Counted from the stretch's first letter, positions 39,878-50,147 are shown. The stretch is DNA of 64,000 bases from Metabacillus litoralis (GCF_003667825.1 NZ_CP033043.1:2271001-2335000), one strand, 5' to 3'. Translations and numbers: made by a program. Notes: a model not told the origin generated them from the sequence alone.

Positions 39878-40636
39878 AACTTGATTCATTTTATCTTTCA
39901 TTTGCTGCAATATTTTCTTTTCTAACCTTGATACTTGAACTTGAGAAATTCCTAGTCGATCAGCCACCTCAGATTGGGTTTGATCCTTATAATAACGTAA
40001 AAAGACGATAAGCCTCTCACGTTCATCTAAGTCTCGTATTGCATCCTTTAAAACCAATTTATCAAACCATTTTGTTTCTGTATTATCTGCAATCTGATCT
40101 AACAAGGTAATAGGATCTCCATCATTTTCGTAAACTGTTTCATGTATCGAAGAAGGTGCCCTTACCGCTTCCTGAGCTAGCACAACGTCCTCAGGTGATA
40201 TATCCAAGTGGTTTGCAATTTCTGCAACTGTCGGTACCTTCCCCAACGTTTTTGACAATTCATCTCGTGCTCGTCGTATTTTATTTCCTAATTCCTTCAA
40301 TGAACGGCTTACTTTAACCGTTCCATCATCGCGGATAAATCGTTGAATTTCCCCAATAATCATTGGCACAGCATAGGTAGAAAATCTTACATCATATGAT
40401 AAATCAAATTTATCAACAGATTTTAATAACCCAATACTTCCAATTTGGAACAAGTCATCAGGTTCATACCCACGATTCAAAAATCGTTGAACTACAGACC
40501 AAACTAGACGCATGTTTTTTTGAATAATTAAATCACGTGCCTCTTGATCTCCTTCTTGACTACGACGAATTAATTCCTTCACTTCATGGTCTTTTAACTG
40601 TGTATTTGATTGATCGTTCTTGACCTCCACATCCAT
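39875..40636 (-). CDS. sigF: Forespore RNA polymerase sigma factor SigF
   Basis: Sigma-70 family factor of 253 residues with region 2 (LRLVWSVVQRFLNRGYEPDDLFQIGSIGL), region 3 and region 4 (RERLIVFLRYYKDQTQSEVADRLGISQVQVSRLEKKIL). First compartment-specific factor of the forespore, held by SpoIIAB until SpoIIAA frees it. Last gene of spoIIAA-spoIIAB-sigF. Confidence 0.97.
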   Translation of the reverse strand: MDVEVKNDQSNTQLKDHEVKELIRRSQEGDQEARDLIIQKNMRLVWSVVQRFLNRGYEPDDLFQIGSIGLLKSVDKFDLSYDVRFSTYAVPMIIGEIQRFIRDDGTVKVSRSLKELGNKIRRARDELSKTLGKVPTVAEIANHLDISPEDVVLAQEAVRAPSSIHETVYENDGDPITLLDQIADNTETKWFDKLVLKDAIRDLDERERLIVFLRYYKDQTQSEVADRLGISQVQVSRLEKKILQQMKDKMNQV

Positions 40637-40649
40637 AGCAAGTCTCCCT

Positions 40650-41090
40650 TTAATTGCATAAAGCTTTACTTTTCGATAAGTGTTTTGTCAATCTAACAGT
40701 AGTTCCTCTTGTTTCTGATGACTCGACTGTAATTTCATCCATAAAGTTTTCCATAATGGTAAAGCCCATTCCTGATCTTTCAAGTTCAGGCTTCGTTGTA
40801 TAAAGAGGTTGTCTTGCCTCTTCAATATCAGCAATACCTATTCCTTCATCACGGATTGTTAATTGAACAATTCCATCTTCTAACGTAACAGAAATGTAAA
40901 CAATCCCACTTGGATCATTATCATATCCATGAATGATGGCGTTAGTAACAGCCTCTGAGACAACTGTCTTAATCTCAGTTAACTCATCCATTGTTGGATC
41001 CAGTTGAGCAATAAAAGACGCAACCGTTACCCTTGCAAATGATTCATTCTGACTAAGCGCTGAAAATTGAAGGTTCATTTCATTTCTCAT
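40650..41090 (-). CDS. spoIIAB: Anti-sigma F factor and kinase SpoIIAB
   Basis: GHKL-type kinase of 146 residues: N box [13 protein letters not shown]1 DEGIGI, and GMGFTIM. It binds SigF and phosphorylates SpoIIAA. Its start overlaps the spoIIAA stop (ATGA). Confidence 0.97.
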   Translation of the reverse strand: MRNEMNLQFSALSQNESFARVTVASFIAQLDPTMDELTEIKTVVSEAVTNAIIHGYDNDPSGIVYISVTLEDGIVQLTIRDEGIGIADIEEARQPLYTTKPELERSGMGFTIMENFMDEITVESSETRGTTVRLTKHLSKSKALCN

Positions 41091-41440
41091 GATGCCACCC
41101 CCAACGTTTGTAACGCTTTATGCTCGTCTTCTTCTAATCGAATAATCTTAAATAAACCAGACATATCAAATAATCGTTTGACTGCAGGTGAAATTGCACA
41201 AACAACCATCTCTCCACCTGAAGCCTTAATTTGTTTGTATCTACCAAGAATTACGCCCAAACCTGAGCTATCCATAAATGATAAATTCTCTAAATTTAAT
41301 ACAATATGCTGGATCGGATTTGCTGCAAGAGTTTCCGTCACCTTCGTACGTAATTCTTCTGCTGCATGATGATCAAGCTCACCTGAGAGTCGTATACAAA
41401 GTACTGCTTCTTTTACATCAAGTTCAATCGCTAGACTCAA
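41087..41440 (-). CDS. spoIIAA: Anti-anti-sigma F factor SpoIIAA
   Basis: STAS-domain protein of 117 residues. Ser58 in FMDSSGLGV is the phosphorylation site; dephosphorylated SpoIIAA displaces SigF from SpoIIAB. The start is TTG at 41440, seven bases after AAGGAGGGG, giving exactly the family length; an upstream in-frame start would add 12 residues through that ribosome site. Confidence 0.96.
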   Translation of the reverse strand: MSLAIELDVKEAVLCIRLSGELDHHAAEELRTKVTETLAANPIQHIVLNLENLSFMDSSGLGVILGRYKQIKASGGEMVVCAISPAVKRLFDMSGLFKIIRLEEDEHKALQTLGVAS

Positions 41441-41473
41441 GGTTTTACCCCTCCTTAATTTCTGGATAAGAGT

Positions 41474-41503
41474 CAATTCTTGATTGAACTTTTAATTTCC
41501 TGC
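41474..41503 (-). promoter_or_regulatory. Candidate sigma-H promoter of spoIIA
   Basis: On the minus strand GCAGGAAAT, 12 bases, CAAGAATTG, fitting the sigma-H -35 RnAGGAWWW well and the -10 RnnGAATWW except at one base. It lies between dacF and spoIIAA, where the B. subtilis spoIIA promoter is. Confidence 0.6.
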
Positions 41504-41535
41504 CTGATGACAAAACTAGTTATATTTCGTCAACA

Positions 41536-42699
41536 TTAGCTAGACTTTGTAAAATTACCCATTACTCGCTTAAATAACGTCCACCAGCCGGCCTCATCAA
41601 TATCTTTCTCCGCTACTAGTTCACTTTCAGCAATAACTTTACCATCTTTCACTAGTTGAAGAGCCCCAAGCTCATCGCCTTTTTTTACCGGAGCTTTAAT
41701 GTCTTTTTTCATCACTATTTCCTGCTCTACATCATCTACCTTTTCACCCTTTTTCGTTAGAACTGAAATTGGTTCTGATGTCATCACATTCACTTCTTTT
41801 TCGCTACCTTTACTAACTTTCGTTTTTGTCAGTACATGATCTTTTTCAAACAAAGGATGTGTTTGATACTGACTAAATGCATAATCTAACATCTTCGTCA
41901 CTTGTGCATTTCGATCTTTAGGTGTATCTGCACCAAATACCACCGCAATGACACGCATATTATCTTTTTTAGCTGTTGCTGTTAAGCAATATTTCGCTTC
42001 ATTCGTAAACCCAGTTTTTACTCCATCGACTCCCGGATAAAACTTAACAAGTCGATTGGTATTAACAAGCCAAAACTTTTTATCAGTACCTTCACGTAAA
42101 TAATCCTCATACTTACCTGTGAAATTTGTAATCTCTTCGTATTTTAATAGTTCCTTTGCCATTAAGGCCATATCATGAGCAGAACTATAATGATCAGCTT
42201 CTGGTAAGCCTGTTGGATTTTTGAAGTGTGTATTTTTTAGTCCCAACTCTTCAACTTTTTTGTTCATCATATTGACAAATTCATCTACTGAACCCGCAAT
42301 TTTTTCCGCCATCGCGACCGATGCATCATTACCAGATCCAATAGCAATTCCTTTTAACATTTGTTCAACAGTCATTTCCTCTCCTGGCTCTAGGAAAATT
42401 TGAGAGCCCCCCATTGAAGCAGCATATTCACTTGTGCGAACTTTTTCATCCCAGGTAATTTGCTCCTTATCCAGTGACTCCATAATAAGAAGCATGGTCA
42501 TAATCTTTGTCATACTTGCAGGGGGCAGTTTTTCATCACTGTTTTTATCGTAAAGGATCGTTCCTGTATCTCGTTCGATTAAAACAGCTGATTTTGCTTT
42601 ATCTGCTAGTTCAGCAGTCGTAGATTCATTGGCAAGTGCCATTGGTGTTACAGAAAGAAGCATTGTTATAAGTGTTAAACACGAAATTATCCGTTTCAT
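41536..42699 (-). CDS. dacF: D-alanyl-D-alanine carboxypeptidase DacF
   Basis: Secreted S11 peptidase of 387 residues: signal peptide (about 1-24, ending ALA), SxxK in SMTKI, SGN in GSGNDAS, KTG in DGVKTGFT, and a C-terminal beta domain. In B. subtilis it is made in the forespore and trims cortex precursor. The ATG at 42699 follows GGAGGG by eight bases. Read-through into spoIIAA is likely. Confidence 0.94.
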   Translation of the reverse strand: MKRIISCLTLITMLLSVTPMALANESTTAELADKAKSAVLIERDTGTILYDKNSDEKLPPASMTKIMTMLLIMESLDKEQITWDEKVRTSEYAASMGGSQIFLEPGEEMTVEQMLKGIAIGSGNDASVAMAEKIAGSVDEFVNMMNKKVEELGLKNTHFKNPTGLPEADHYSSAHDMALMAKELLKYEEITNFTGKYEDYLREGTDKKFWLVNTNRLVKFYPGVDGVKTGFTNEAKYCLTATAKKDNMRVIAVVFGADTPKDRNAQVTKMLDYAFSQYQTHPLFEKDHVLTKTKVSKGSEKEVNVMTSEPISVLTKKGEKVDDVEQEIVMKKDIKAPVKKGDELGALQLVKDGKVIAESELVAEKDIDEAGWWTLFKRVMGNFTKSS

Positions 42700-42729
42700 T
42701 TCATAAGCCCTCCATTCTTTATACATTCC

Positions 42730-42757
42730 ATTTTTTCCAGTAGGAGGGAAATTATAC
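42730..42757 (-). promoter_or_regulatory. Possible sigma-F/G promoter of dacF
   Basis: On the minus strand GTATA, 14 bases, GGAAAAAAT. Both elements fit the sigma-F consensus (GYWTA; GGHNANANT), but the spacer is one or two bases short. Confidence 0.35.
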
Positions 42758-42775
42758 TAGGATTGGTAGGTTTTT

Positions 42776-43753
42776 TTATTTAGGTTGGTATAGAGTGATA
42801 TGATACTTTCTGTCACATGTAGTACCAGATGTTTCGAAGGTTAATGATGATAGAAGTTTGTAGGAGGTAGTACTTGATGAAAGATTGGCGAAGTTTCTAA
42901 ATTGCTTGTTTGTCATGTAAGTACATATAAGTAGGTAATAATCATTTATTGTTTGAAGGTGGGCAGTTTTAGAAGTCTTTGTACACATTGTACATTTCCA
43001 CTTCCCGCCTGCTCTTATCATAGATAAAGTGTTACAGCCTTCACAAAACACCCCTGATAAAATATCATTTACGTTAATATTAAATTCGTTAAGAATATTT
43101 AAAACTGGTTGTGTATGTAGGTTTAAGATGATATTTGATAGCTGACTCAGTTGTCTCTTATTTTGTTTTTTTCTATGATTGTGTATCTCATTTAACCTCT
43201 CGATTTCAAATACTATATTTGAACTTTTAATAATTGACGGTGTGTTCCTTTTTTCTTCACCTGTTACTTTTATAATCGTATTCGCATTAGTTATTACAAC
43301 ACATGTCTCTATTGCAAAATCAGGGAGTTTCTTCAAGTTCAACCAATTCTTTAGCTGATATTCTTGATGTTTCACCTGACTGATAGGATCTTGAAACCCA
43401 TCTACTTTCCCATTCACCTCTCTTATTAGCTGGTTATGCTTTTGATCAAAAGTAAGTGTACCTAAAATGTTTTTAGATTCGATAATAAGAATGAAACGAG
43501 GAGTTATGATTAGCACATCTATTTGAAAGTAGTAAGTTTCACCTTTTAATCTAATATCATGGAAAATATAGTAATCCTCCCCTAGAAAGCTTAAGTAGTA
43601 ATCTAATGATTTTTCTCCTTTGTATCCAGCCATCCTTTTAGAATACTCATTTTCAATTAAAACTCTTTTTGGATGGTCACTCGGGATTCTCCTTAATAAT
43701 GCTTCTAGCGTTTGAATTCTAATCGTTATTTGTTTTTCTTTAACCATGACCAC
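42776..43753 (-). CDS. NERD-domain protein with C-terminal zinc ribbon
   Basis: Protein of 325 residues. Residues about 40-155 form a NERD (nuclease-related) domain with the restriction-fold core FQIDVLIIT...LIIESKN, where D and ExK are the expected catalytic residues. After a basic segment comes a CxxC...CxxC ribbon (CEGC...CTMC, about 240-265) and a C-terminal domain of unknown type. NERD proteins are proposed nucleases but the substrate is not known. The gene sits with a repeat array between dacF and pdp, where B. subtilis has neither, so it is accessory. A GTG start with GGGAGTGA upstream is used. Confidence 0.8.
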   Translation of the reverse strand: MVMVKEKQITIRIQTLEALLRRIPSDHPKRVLIENEYSKRMAGYKGEKSLDYYLSFLGEDYYIFHDIRLKGETYYFQIDVLIITPRFILIIESKNILGTLTFDQKHNQLIREVNGKVDGFQDPISQVKHQEYQLKNWLNLKKLPDFAIETCVVITNANTIIKVTGEEKRNTPSIIKSSNIVFEIERLNEIHNHRKKQNKRQLSQLSNIILNLHTQPVLNILNEFNINVNDILSGVFCEGCNTLSMIRAGGKWKCTMCTKTSKTAHLQTINDYYLLICTYMTNKQFRNFANLSSSTTSYKLLSSLTFETSGTTCDRKYHITLYQPK

Positions 43754-43983
43754 TTTTAATCACTCCCTTATCTTTTATAAAGTAATTCAATGACAATAGT
43801 CGTAATACCTCTAAAATTGTTAAAATCGAATTTTTAGCAAGTACATTAATTTTTTGAAAATGTATCACCATTGGTAATGATATTTTCGGTTTATGGAAAA
43901 ATTTTTTAAATGAAGATTGAAGGGGCTTTGACTTTTATAGTTGGTGTGGTTTTCTTATTCTAACTCAAGTTCTTTTTACATGG

Positions 43984-44706
43984 TTTGGTCATTTTTATGC
44001 TTGGTCACGTCATTCTTCCGATTTATCACGTCGTTTTTCCTTTGGATCAAGTCATTTTCACCTGCTGTCACGTCGTTTCCTCTTAGTCAGGTCATTTTCC
44101 TACTCGGTCACGTCATTCTTCCGATTTATCACGTCGATTTCCCTTTGAGTCAAGTCACTTTCGCCTGCTGTCACGCCGTTTCCTCTTAGTCAGGTCATTT
44201 TCCTACTTGGTCACGTCATTCTTCCGATTTTTCACGTCGTTTTTCCTTTGGGTCAAGTCATTTTCGCCTGCTCTCACGTCGTTCCCTCTTAGTCAGGTCA
44301 TTTTCCGGCTTGGTCACGTCATTCTTCCGATTTTTCACGTCGTTTTTCCTTTGGGTCAAGTCATTTTCGCCTGCTGTCACGTCGTTTCCTCTTAGTCAGG
44401 TCATTTTCCGGCTTGGTCACGTCATTCTTCCGATTTTTCACGTCGTTTTTCCTTTGGATCAAGTCATTTTCACCTGCTGTCACGTCGTTTCCTCTTAGTC
44501 AGGTCATTTTCCTACTTGGTCACGTCATTCTTCCGATTTTTCACGTCGTTTTTCCTTTGGATCAAGTCACTTTCGCCTGCTGTCACGTCGTTTCCTCTTA
44601 GTCAGGTCATTTTCCGGCTTGGTCACGTCATTCTTCCGATTTTTCACGTCGTTTTCCCTTTGAGTCAAGTCACTTTCGCCTGCTGTCGCGTCGTTTCCTC
44701 TTAGTA
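43984..44706. repeat. Tandem array of 103-bp units built from about 21-bp modules
   Basis: Seven copies of a 103-bp unit begin at 44005, 44108, 44211, 44314, 44417, 44520 and 44623; a partial module at 43984 precedes them and the last copy is truncated. Each unit holds five modules of 21, 21, 21, 19 and 21 bases. Every module opens with a shared head like TCACGTCATTT (variants TCAAGTCATTT, TCAGGTCATTT, TCACGTCGTTT) and ends in a module-specific tail. Copies differ by a few substitutions (for example CTACTTGG or CCGGCTTGG). It fills the 1,040-base gap between the NERD gene and pdp. Short frames of 62 codons inside it are by-products of the period. Function unknown. Confidence 0.95.
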
Positions 44707-44752
44707 ATCTCATTTCACGCTCCCCCAACAAGTAATAACTAAATCAATACAT

Positions 44753-44783
44753 AAAAACCACAGCAATCATAGCTGTGGTTTTT
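44753..44783. terminator. Terminator after pdp
   Basis: AAAAACCACAG and CTGTGGTTTTT form an 11-bp stem with a nine-base loop, next to the pdp stop. Confidence 0.85.
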
Positions 44784-44793
44784 AAATCAACAT

Positions 44794-46095
44794 CTATTCA
44801 ACTGTAGCATAGATCAATTCTGGTGCTTTTACCTCTTCATTACTAACAGAGATGCTTTCATAAAGGGTCTTTCTTACATCTTCTACGTTTTCTGCATTAC
44901 TATGAATCGTAACTAGTGACTCTCCTTGTTTCACACTGTCACCAATTTTTTTATTTAGGACAAGACCAACTGCAAGATCAATTTCTGATTCTTTTGTTGC
45001 TCTTCCTGCACCTAATAGCATTGCAGCTGTACCAACTGAGTCAGCAATAATTTCAGAAACATAGCCATCAGCTTTTGCTTCTAGTTCAAATTGATATGCT
45101 GCTTGTGGCAACTTTTCAGGTTGATCTACAACTGAGCTATCTCCACCTTGGGCCTCTAAAAATGTTTTTAATGTTGTTAAAGCTTTACCGTTTTCCATGA
45201 CTTCAACTAACATCTTTCGAGCTTCTTCAAGAGAGTTGGCCTTTTCAGCTAAATAAACCATATAACTTCCTAATGTTAAGCAAAGTTCTTCTAAATCTTT
45301 CGGTCCTTTGCCACTTAATGTATCAATCGCTTCTTTGACTTCTAGTGCATTTCCAATTGCATATCCTAGTGGTTGACTCATATCTGAAATAACAGCCATT
45401 GTTTTACGGCCAACAAGGTTACCGATATCAACCATAGCTTTGGCTAGCTCTTTAGATTCGTCTAAATCCTTCATAAAAGCACCCGCACCTGTTTTTACGT
45501 CCAACACAATTGCATCTGCACCTGCTGCAATTTTTTTACTCATGATGGAGCTTGCGATAAGTGGAATACTATTTACTGTTGCCGTTACATCTCGTAATGC
45601 ATATAAGCTTTTGTCTGCAGGAGTTAGGTTCCCACTCTGTCCAATAACTGCTATTTTGTTTTTATTTACCAATTCAATAAATTGTTTGTTCTCAATCTCC
45701 ACGTGAAAGCCAGGTACAGATTCAAGCTTATCAATTGTTCCACCAGTATGACCTAGTCCTCTTCCAGACATTTTTGCCACAGGAACGCCAACTGCTGCTA
45801 CTAAAGGACCCAATACAAGCGTAGTTGTATCACCAACACCACCGGTACTGTGTTTATCAACTTTTATTCCTTTAATTTCACTTAAATCAATGGTGTCACC
45901 TGATTGGACCATTGACATCGTAAGTTCAGCACGTTCATTATCTGTCATTCCTTGAAAATAAACAGCCATTGTAAAAGCACTCATTTGATAGTCAGGGATG
46001 TCACCTGTTGTATAGCCTTTGATTATGTGTTGAATTTCTTCTTTTGTTAATTCTCTTCCATCACGCTTTTTTTCGATCAAATCAACCATTCTCAT
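44794..46095 (-). CDS. pdp: Pyrimidine-nucleoside phosphorylase
   Basis: Enzyme of 433 residues that phosphorolyses uridine and thymidine. It starts [13 protein letters not shown] and contains the phosphate/substrate segment [21 protein letters not shown], which is the family signature. In B. subtilis pdp belongs to dra-nupC-pdp; here it follows pupG, forming deoB-pupG-pdp. The gap to pupG is 21 bases. Confidence 0.95.
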   Translation of the reverse strand: MRMVDLIEKKRDGRELTKEEIQHIIKGYTTGDIPDYQMSAFTMAVYFQGMTDNERAELTMSMVQSGDTIDLSEIKGIKVDKHSTGGVGDTTTLVLGPLVAAVGVPVAKMSGRGLGHTGGTIDKLESVPGFHVEIENKQFIELVNKNKIAVIGQSGNLTPADKSLYALRDVTATVNSIPLIASSIMSKKIAAGADAIVLDVKTGAGAFMKDLDESKELAKAMVDIGNLVGRKTMAVISDMSQPLGYAIGNALEVKEAIDTLSGKGPKDLEELCLTLGSYMVYLAEKANSLEEARKMLVEVMENGKALTTLKTFLEAQGGDSSVVDQPEKLPQAAYQFELEAKADGYVSEIIADSVGTAAMLLGAGRATKESEIDLAVGLVLNKKIGDSVKQGESLVTIHSNAENVEDVRKTLYESISVSNEEVKAPELIYATVE

Positions 46096-46116
46096 ATGTC
46101 TCTCACCTTTTTTTCA

Positions 46117-46938
46117 TTAGAAATTTATTTTTTCTACAATGCTTTTTACAAGGTTTAAAAAGTTTGCTCTTACTTTTTCAGTTGTTTCTATTACTTCATC
46201 ATGTGATAATGGCTGATCTAATATACCAGCCGCCATATTTGAAATACAAGAGATTCCTAATACTTTTAAGCCAGTATGTCTGGCCACGATTACTTCTGGA
46301 ACTGTGGACATTCCGACTGCGTCTCCACCAAGTATACGAAGGGCACGGACTTCAGCAGGAGTTTCATATGATGGACCAGTATTGCCAACGTATACTCCTT
46401 CTTGAAGCTTAATATGTAATTCACTAGCAATGCCCCTAGCTAACTCTCTAAGTTGTTTATCATAGCTTTCAGACATGTCAGGGAAACGAGGTCCCATATC
46501 AGAATCGTTTGGACCAATTAACGGGTTTGTCCCCATGTTATTAATATGATCGCTAATCAACATAAGATCTCCGGCTTGGAAGTTTTCATTCACTCCGCCA
46601 GCTGCATTTGTCACAATTAATGTTTGAACTCCTAATTCCTTCATGACTCTTACAGGAGCTGTTACTTTATCTAGACTGTATCCTTCATAGAAATGAAAAC
46701 GTCCTTGCATAGCAACAACTTTTTTCCCTTTTAAACTTCCAAAGACAAGTTGACCAGCATGTCCTTCAACCGTTGAAACAGGAAAATTAGGGATTTCATT
46801 GTATGGTATTTTTACAGGATTCTCAATTTCGTCAGCTAATACACCTAAACCTGATCCCAAGATTAGTCCTATTGTCGGTTGCTCACTATATTTTGATGTT
46901 AAGTAATTTGCTGCTTCTTTAATTAATTTACTATTCAT
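46117..46938 (-). CDS. pupG: Purine-nucleoside phosphorylase
   Basis: Trimeric-type purine nucleoside phosphorylase of 273 residues, with GLILGSGLG, the phosphate segment GHAGQLVFG, and TNAAGGVN. It cleaves (deoxy)guanosine and inosine to base and (deoxy)ribose-1-phosphate, which DeoB then isomerises. Eleven bases separate it from deoB. Confidence 0.94.
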   Translation of the reverse strand: MNSKLIKEAANYLTSKYSEQPTIGLILGSGLGVLADEIENPVKIPYNEIPNFPVSTVEGHAGQLVFGSLKGKKVVAMQGRFHFYEGYSLDKVTAPVRVMKELGVQTLIVTNAAGGVNENFQAGDLMLISDHINNMGTNPLIGPNDSDMGPRFPDMSESYDKQLRELARGIASELHIKLQEGVYVGNTGPSYETPAEVRALRILGGDAVGMSTVPEVIVARHTGLKVLGISCISNMAAGILDQPLSHDEVIETTEKVRANFLNLVKSIVEKINF

Positions 46939-46949
46939 TTTATACCCTC

Positions 46950-48134
46950 CTATTTCAACTCTGAAAGAAAGCTTTTTCCATGAGCTGGCATTTTCACATT
47001 AAAATTATCGGCAATAGTTGCTCCTACATCTGCAAACGTTTCTCTTACTGGAAGCTCTTTTCCTTCTTTCATTTTTGGGCTATATATTAATAAAGGAACA
47101 TACTCCCTTGTATGATCGGTTCCGTGGTGAATAGGATCATTCCCATGGTCTGCAGTTAGAATCAACAAATCATCATCAGTTAATTTTTCTAGTACTTCTG
47201 TAAGTCTATTATCGTATTCTTCAAGTGCTTGACCATAACCTGCAGGATCCCGTCTATGACCGAAAAGAGCATCAAAATCTACAAGGTTTAAAAAGCTCAA
47301 TCCTGTAAAATCCATATTTAGCGTGTCTTTCAATTTATCCATACCATCCATATTTGACTTTGTTCGAAGAGATTGTGTTATTCCTTCCCCATCATAAATA
47401 TCAGCGATTTTCCCTATGGATAATACATCATATCCACTGTCCTTAAGCTCATTCATAACTGTCCGCTCAAAAGGCTTCAGTGCATAATCATGACGATTCG
47501 CTGTTCGAGTAAATTCACCAGGCTTACCAAGGAAAGGACGTGCGATGATACGACCAACCATATATTTGTCATTCATGGTCATTTGACGAGCCATCTCACA
47601 TATATTGTACAATTCCTCTAGCGGGACAACTTCTTCATGTGCTGCAATCTGTAATACAGAATCAGCAGATGTGTAGACGATTAATGAACCCGTTTTCATA
47701 TGTTCTTCTCCAAGTTCATCTAGAATTTCAGTTCCAGAGGCAGGTTTGTTTCCGATTATCTTACGCCCTGTTTTCTCTTCTAGTTCTTGAATCAAATCAT
47801 CTGGAAATCCATCCGGAAACACTTGGAATGGTTGTTCTATTTTTAGACCCATAATTTCCCAATGTCCAGTCATCGTATCTTTACCATTTGAGGCTTCCTG
47901 CATTTTTGTGTAGTAAGCTAGTGGTTGATTTTGCACTGGAATACCCTTTATTTCTCGAATGTTGCTTAAGCCCAGTTTTGCCATATTAGGCATAGTTAGG
48001 CCACCCATATGTTCTGCTATATGTCCCAGTGTATCAGCACCAACGTCATTAAATTCTTTTGCATCAGGTGCTTCTCCGATCCCTACCGAATCTAAGACAA
48101 TTAAAAATACTCGTTTATATGTATAATTTGACAT
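46950..48134 (-). CDS. deoB: Phosphopentomutase DeoB (Drm)
   Basis: Alkaline-phosphatase-like mutase of 394 residues interconverting (deoxy)ribose-1- and 5-phosphate. Metal motifs are [13 protein letters not shown] near the start, TADHGNDP and [13 protein letters not shown] near the end. The phospho-acceptor Thr lies in KDTMTGHWE. First gene of the nucleoside operon. Confidence 0.95.
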   Translation of the reverse strand: MSNYTYKRVFLIVLDSVGIGEAPDAKEFNDVGADTLGHIAEHMGGLTMPNMAKLGLSNIREIKGIPVQNQPLAYYTKMQEASNGKDTMTGHWEIMGLKIEQPFQVFPDGFPDDLIQELEEKTGRKIIGNKPASGTEILDELGEEHMKTGSLIVYTSADSVLQIAAHEEVVPLEELYNICEMARQMTMNDKYMVGRIIARPFLGKPGEFTRTANRHDYALKPFERTVMNELKDSGYDVLSIGKIADIYDGEGITQSLRTKSNMDGMDKLKDTLNMDFTGLSFLNLVDFDALFGHRRDPAGYGQALEEYDNRLTEVLEKLTDDDLLILTADHGNDPIHHGTDHTREYVPLLIYSPKMKEGKELPVRETFADVGATIADNFNVKMPAHGKSFLSELK

Positions 48135-48302
48135 TGATATCCTCCTTTACATTACCTTATTTTACTTTTCCATTTATCATGACATTCCATTCTCGGGAAC
48201 AACTTGTCAGAAGTCTGACAACCGAACCTTCTCTTCCATTATAAGCTTTAACAAACTGTATTGACAACTACTCTACTAATCTAACCCGAGAAAAAACAAA
48301 AA

Positions 48303-48336
48303 TAAAAGCACCTCCTTTTATGGATGGTGCTTTTTA
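48303..48336 (-). terminator. Terminator at the end of xerD
   Basis: AAGCACC and GGTGCTT around a loop with a further partial pairing, then a U-rich tail on the minus strand; the stem touches the xerD stop. Confidence 0.7.
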
Positions 48337-49227
48337 TGCACGTGGATGAAATTGTTTATAAACATCCTTTAGCCTTGTTTTGGTCACATGTGTATAAATT
48401 TGCGTTGTTGATATATCAGCGTGTCCCAGCATTTCTTGGACAGCTCTTAAATCTGCTCCATTTTCAAGAAGATGTGTTGCGAACGAATGTCGTAAAGTAT
48501 GAGGAGTTAATTCATTTTGAATATTGGCTTCAAGCGCAATTTTCTTTAAGTTTTTCCAAAAGCCTTGTCTAGAAATTCTTTTGCCATGGTGATTAATAAA
48601 AAATGCGTCAGTTGGTTGCTTAGCGCTTATTAATTTTGATCGACCTTTTTCAATATATTCAATCAGAGCTTCCGTCGCTGTCCTGCCGATCGGTACAATT
48701 CGCTCTTTATTTCCCTTTCCGTAGCACCTAATAAAGCCCATTGTCAGATGCACATCAGCTAGATTTAAGTTTATCATTTCACTTACCCGAATTCCTGTTG
48801 CATATAAAAGTTCAAGCATCGCTTTGTCTCGATAGCCAAATGGATTTATTAATTTTGGGGTATCAAGTAGCTTTTCAACCTCTTTTAGTGAAAGAATCTT
48901 CGGAAGATTTCGCTCTAACTGAGGAGATTCTATCATTACCGATGGATCCTGGTCTGCTTGCTTTTCTCTAAGCAAAAATTGGTGGAAATTTCTAATAGAT
49001 GCAGTGTGTCTGGCAATTGTTTTACTTGACTTTCCTGCTTCCTTTAATTCTTTTAAAAACTCAATAATATGAAGGCGGGTTACTTGATTAAAGGAAGTAA
49101 TATGTTGTTTCTCTGATAAGTGCTTTTGATAGCTATTTAAGTCTCGTTCATATGAAACAATTGTATTGTTTGATAAACCTCTTTCTACAATTAAGTAGTG
49201 GATAAAATCTTTAATTTGATCCTTCAA
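48334..49227 (-). CDS. xerD: Tyrosine recombinase XerD (RipX)
   Basis: Site-specific recombinase of 297 residues that resolves chromosome dimers with its partner at dif. An N-terminal SAM-like core-binding domain (1-85) is followed by the catalytic domain with Arg in [16 protein letters not shown] (H and R), a His in LGHADISTT and the Tyr in QIYTHV. Located between deoB and yqzK as in B. subtilis; it is chromosomal housekeeping and not a phage integrase. Confidence 0.95.
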   Translation of the reverse strand: MKDQIKDFIHYLIVERGLSNNTIVSYERDLNSYQKHLSEKQHITSFNQVTRLHIIEFLKELKEAGKSSKTIARHTASIRNFHQFLLREKQADQDPSVMIESPQLERNLPKILSLKEVEKLLDTPKLINPFGYRDKAMLELLYATGIRVSEMINLNLADVHLTMGFIRCYGKGNKERIVPIGRTATEALIEYIEKGRSKLISAKQPTDAFFINHHGKRISRQGFWKNLKKIALEANIQNELTPHTLRHSFATHLLENGADLRAVQEMLGHADISTTQIYTHVTKTRLKDVYKQFHPRA

Positions 49228-49233
49228 ATATCT

Positions 49234-49461
49234 CTACTCCCCATTATCAATAAAGAACATTAGCCTATTATACCAGCTTTCTTCTTCATTATTTACCATG
49301 TTTGTTACCTTTAAAGCTGCTCCTTCTGGTTGATCATAGCGATGCATTTCTTGATACTCTAAGTTCACCCAAATAATAGCATAATAGAATAAAATCGTAA
49401 ATCCAGTAAACAGGATAAATACCTTTATCATATCCCCAACCGTTTTCATCCAGCGAATCAT
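49234..49461 (-). CDS. yqzK: YqzK family membrane protein (DUF4227)
   Basis: Protein of 75 residues with one N-terminal transmembrane helix (about 10-31) and the pattern W-N-x-EY...HRYD-x-P-x-G typical of YqzK. The ATG at 49461 follows GGAGG by five bases; the TTG 12 bases earlier overlaps that site. Sits between fur and xerD. Function unknown. Confidence 0.85.
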   Translation of the reverse strand: MIRWMKTVGDMIKVFILFTGFTILFYYAIIWVNLEYQEMHRYDQPEGAALKVTNMVNNEEESWYNRLMFFIDNGE

Positions 49462-49638
49462 GGGAACCTCCAATAAGTATATTTTTCACACGTTCAATAT
49501 CGTCGCTATTTATTTTGTGTGATTATTAGAAGATATGCCAAAAAGGACAAACTTTATACATACTATTTCATTTTAGATCTGCAACTCAATTTTACTGAGG
49601 AGGGCTGGGAATTTTATAGATGATAACATAACTAAAAA

Positions 49639-49670
49639 TAAAAAGCCTAACTATAATAAGTTAGACTAGT
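49639..49670 (-). terminator. Terminator after fur
   Basis: GTCTAACTTA and TAGTTAGGC pair imperfectly (stem about eight) before a U-rich run on the minus strand. Confidence 0.65.
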
Positions 49671-49673
49671 TGG

Positions 49674-50147
49674 TTATTCTTGATTTTCTTCTTTTGTCTC
49701 ATTTTCTTCTTTTTCTTGACATTTTACACAAATGCCATGAAAAGTTAGACGATGATCTTTAATTTTAAACTTCCAGTCACGCTCAACAATTTCTTCAACA
49801 TCTTCTAAAAGATCTTCCTCAATTTCTGCAACCGACCCACATTCAATACAAACTAGATGATGATGAAAATGCGCCGCTCCTTCTTTGCGAAGATCATACC
49901 TGGAAACACCGTCTCCAAAATTTATTTTATCAACAACTTTTAATTCAGTTAACAATTCCAATGTTCGATATACAGTTGCTAGTCCAATTTCGGGGGCTTT
50001 TTCTTTTACTAAAAGATATACATCCTCTGCACTTAAATGATCTTCTTCATTCTCAAGCAACACCCGAACTGTTGCCTCACGTTGTGGCGTAAGTTTATAG
50101 CTAGCAGTATGTAGCTGCTTTTTAATCCGATCAATGCGGTTTTCCAT
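49674..50147 (-). CDS. fur: Ferric uptake regulator Fur
   Basis: Fur-family repressor of 157 residues. The winged helix (about 10-85) contains GLATVYRTLELL; the metal sites include HFHHHLVCIECG and the structural zinc pair CxxC (GICVKC). A charged Glu/Lys tail extends the C-terminus. I use the ATG at 50147 (GGGAGG upstream). A Fur-box-like site in this window lies before fer. Confidence 0.93.
   Translation of the reverse strand: MENRIDRIKKQLHTASYKLTPQREATVRVLLENEEDHLSAEDVYLLVKEKAPEIGLATVYRTLELLTELKVVDKINFGDGVSRYDLRKEGAAHFHHHLVCIECGSVAEIEEDLLEDVEEIVERDWKFKIKDHRLTFHGICVKCQEKEENETKEENQE

Noticed and set aside
43941..44704. Five overlapping plus-strand frames of 62-82 codons in the repeat array
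   Set aside because: They are the same 103-base repeat translated; starts recur every 103 bases, there is no ribosome site, and the frame ends where the 19-base module shifts it.
48334..49227. Phage integrase
   Set aside because: Length, motifs and position between deoB and yqzK mark it as chromosomal XerD.
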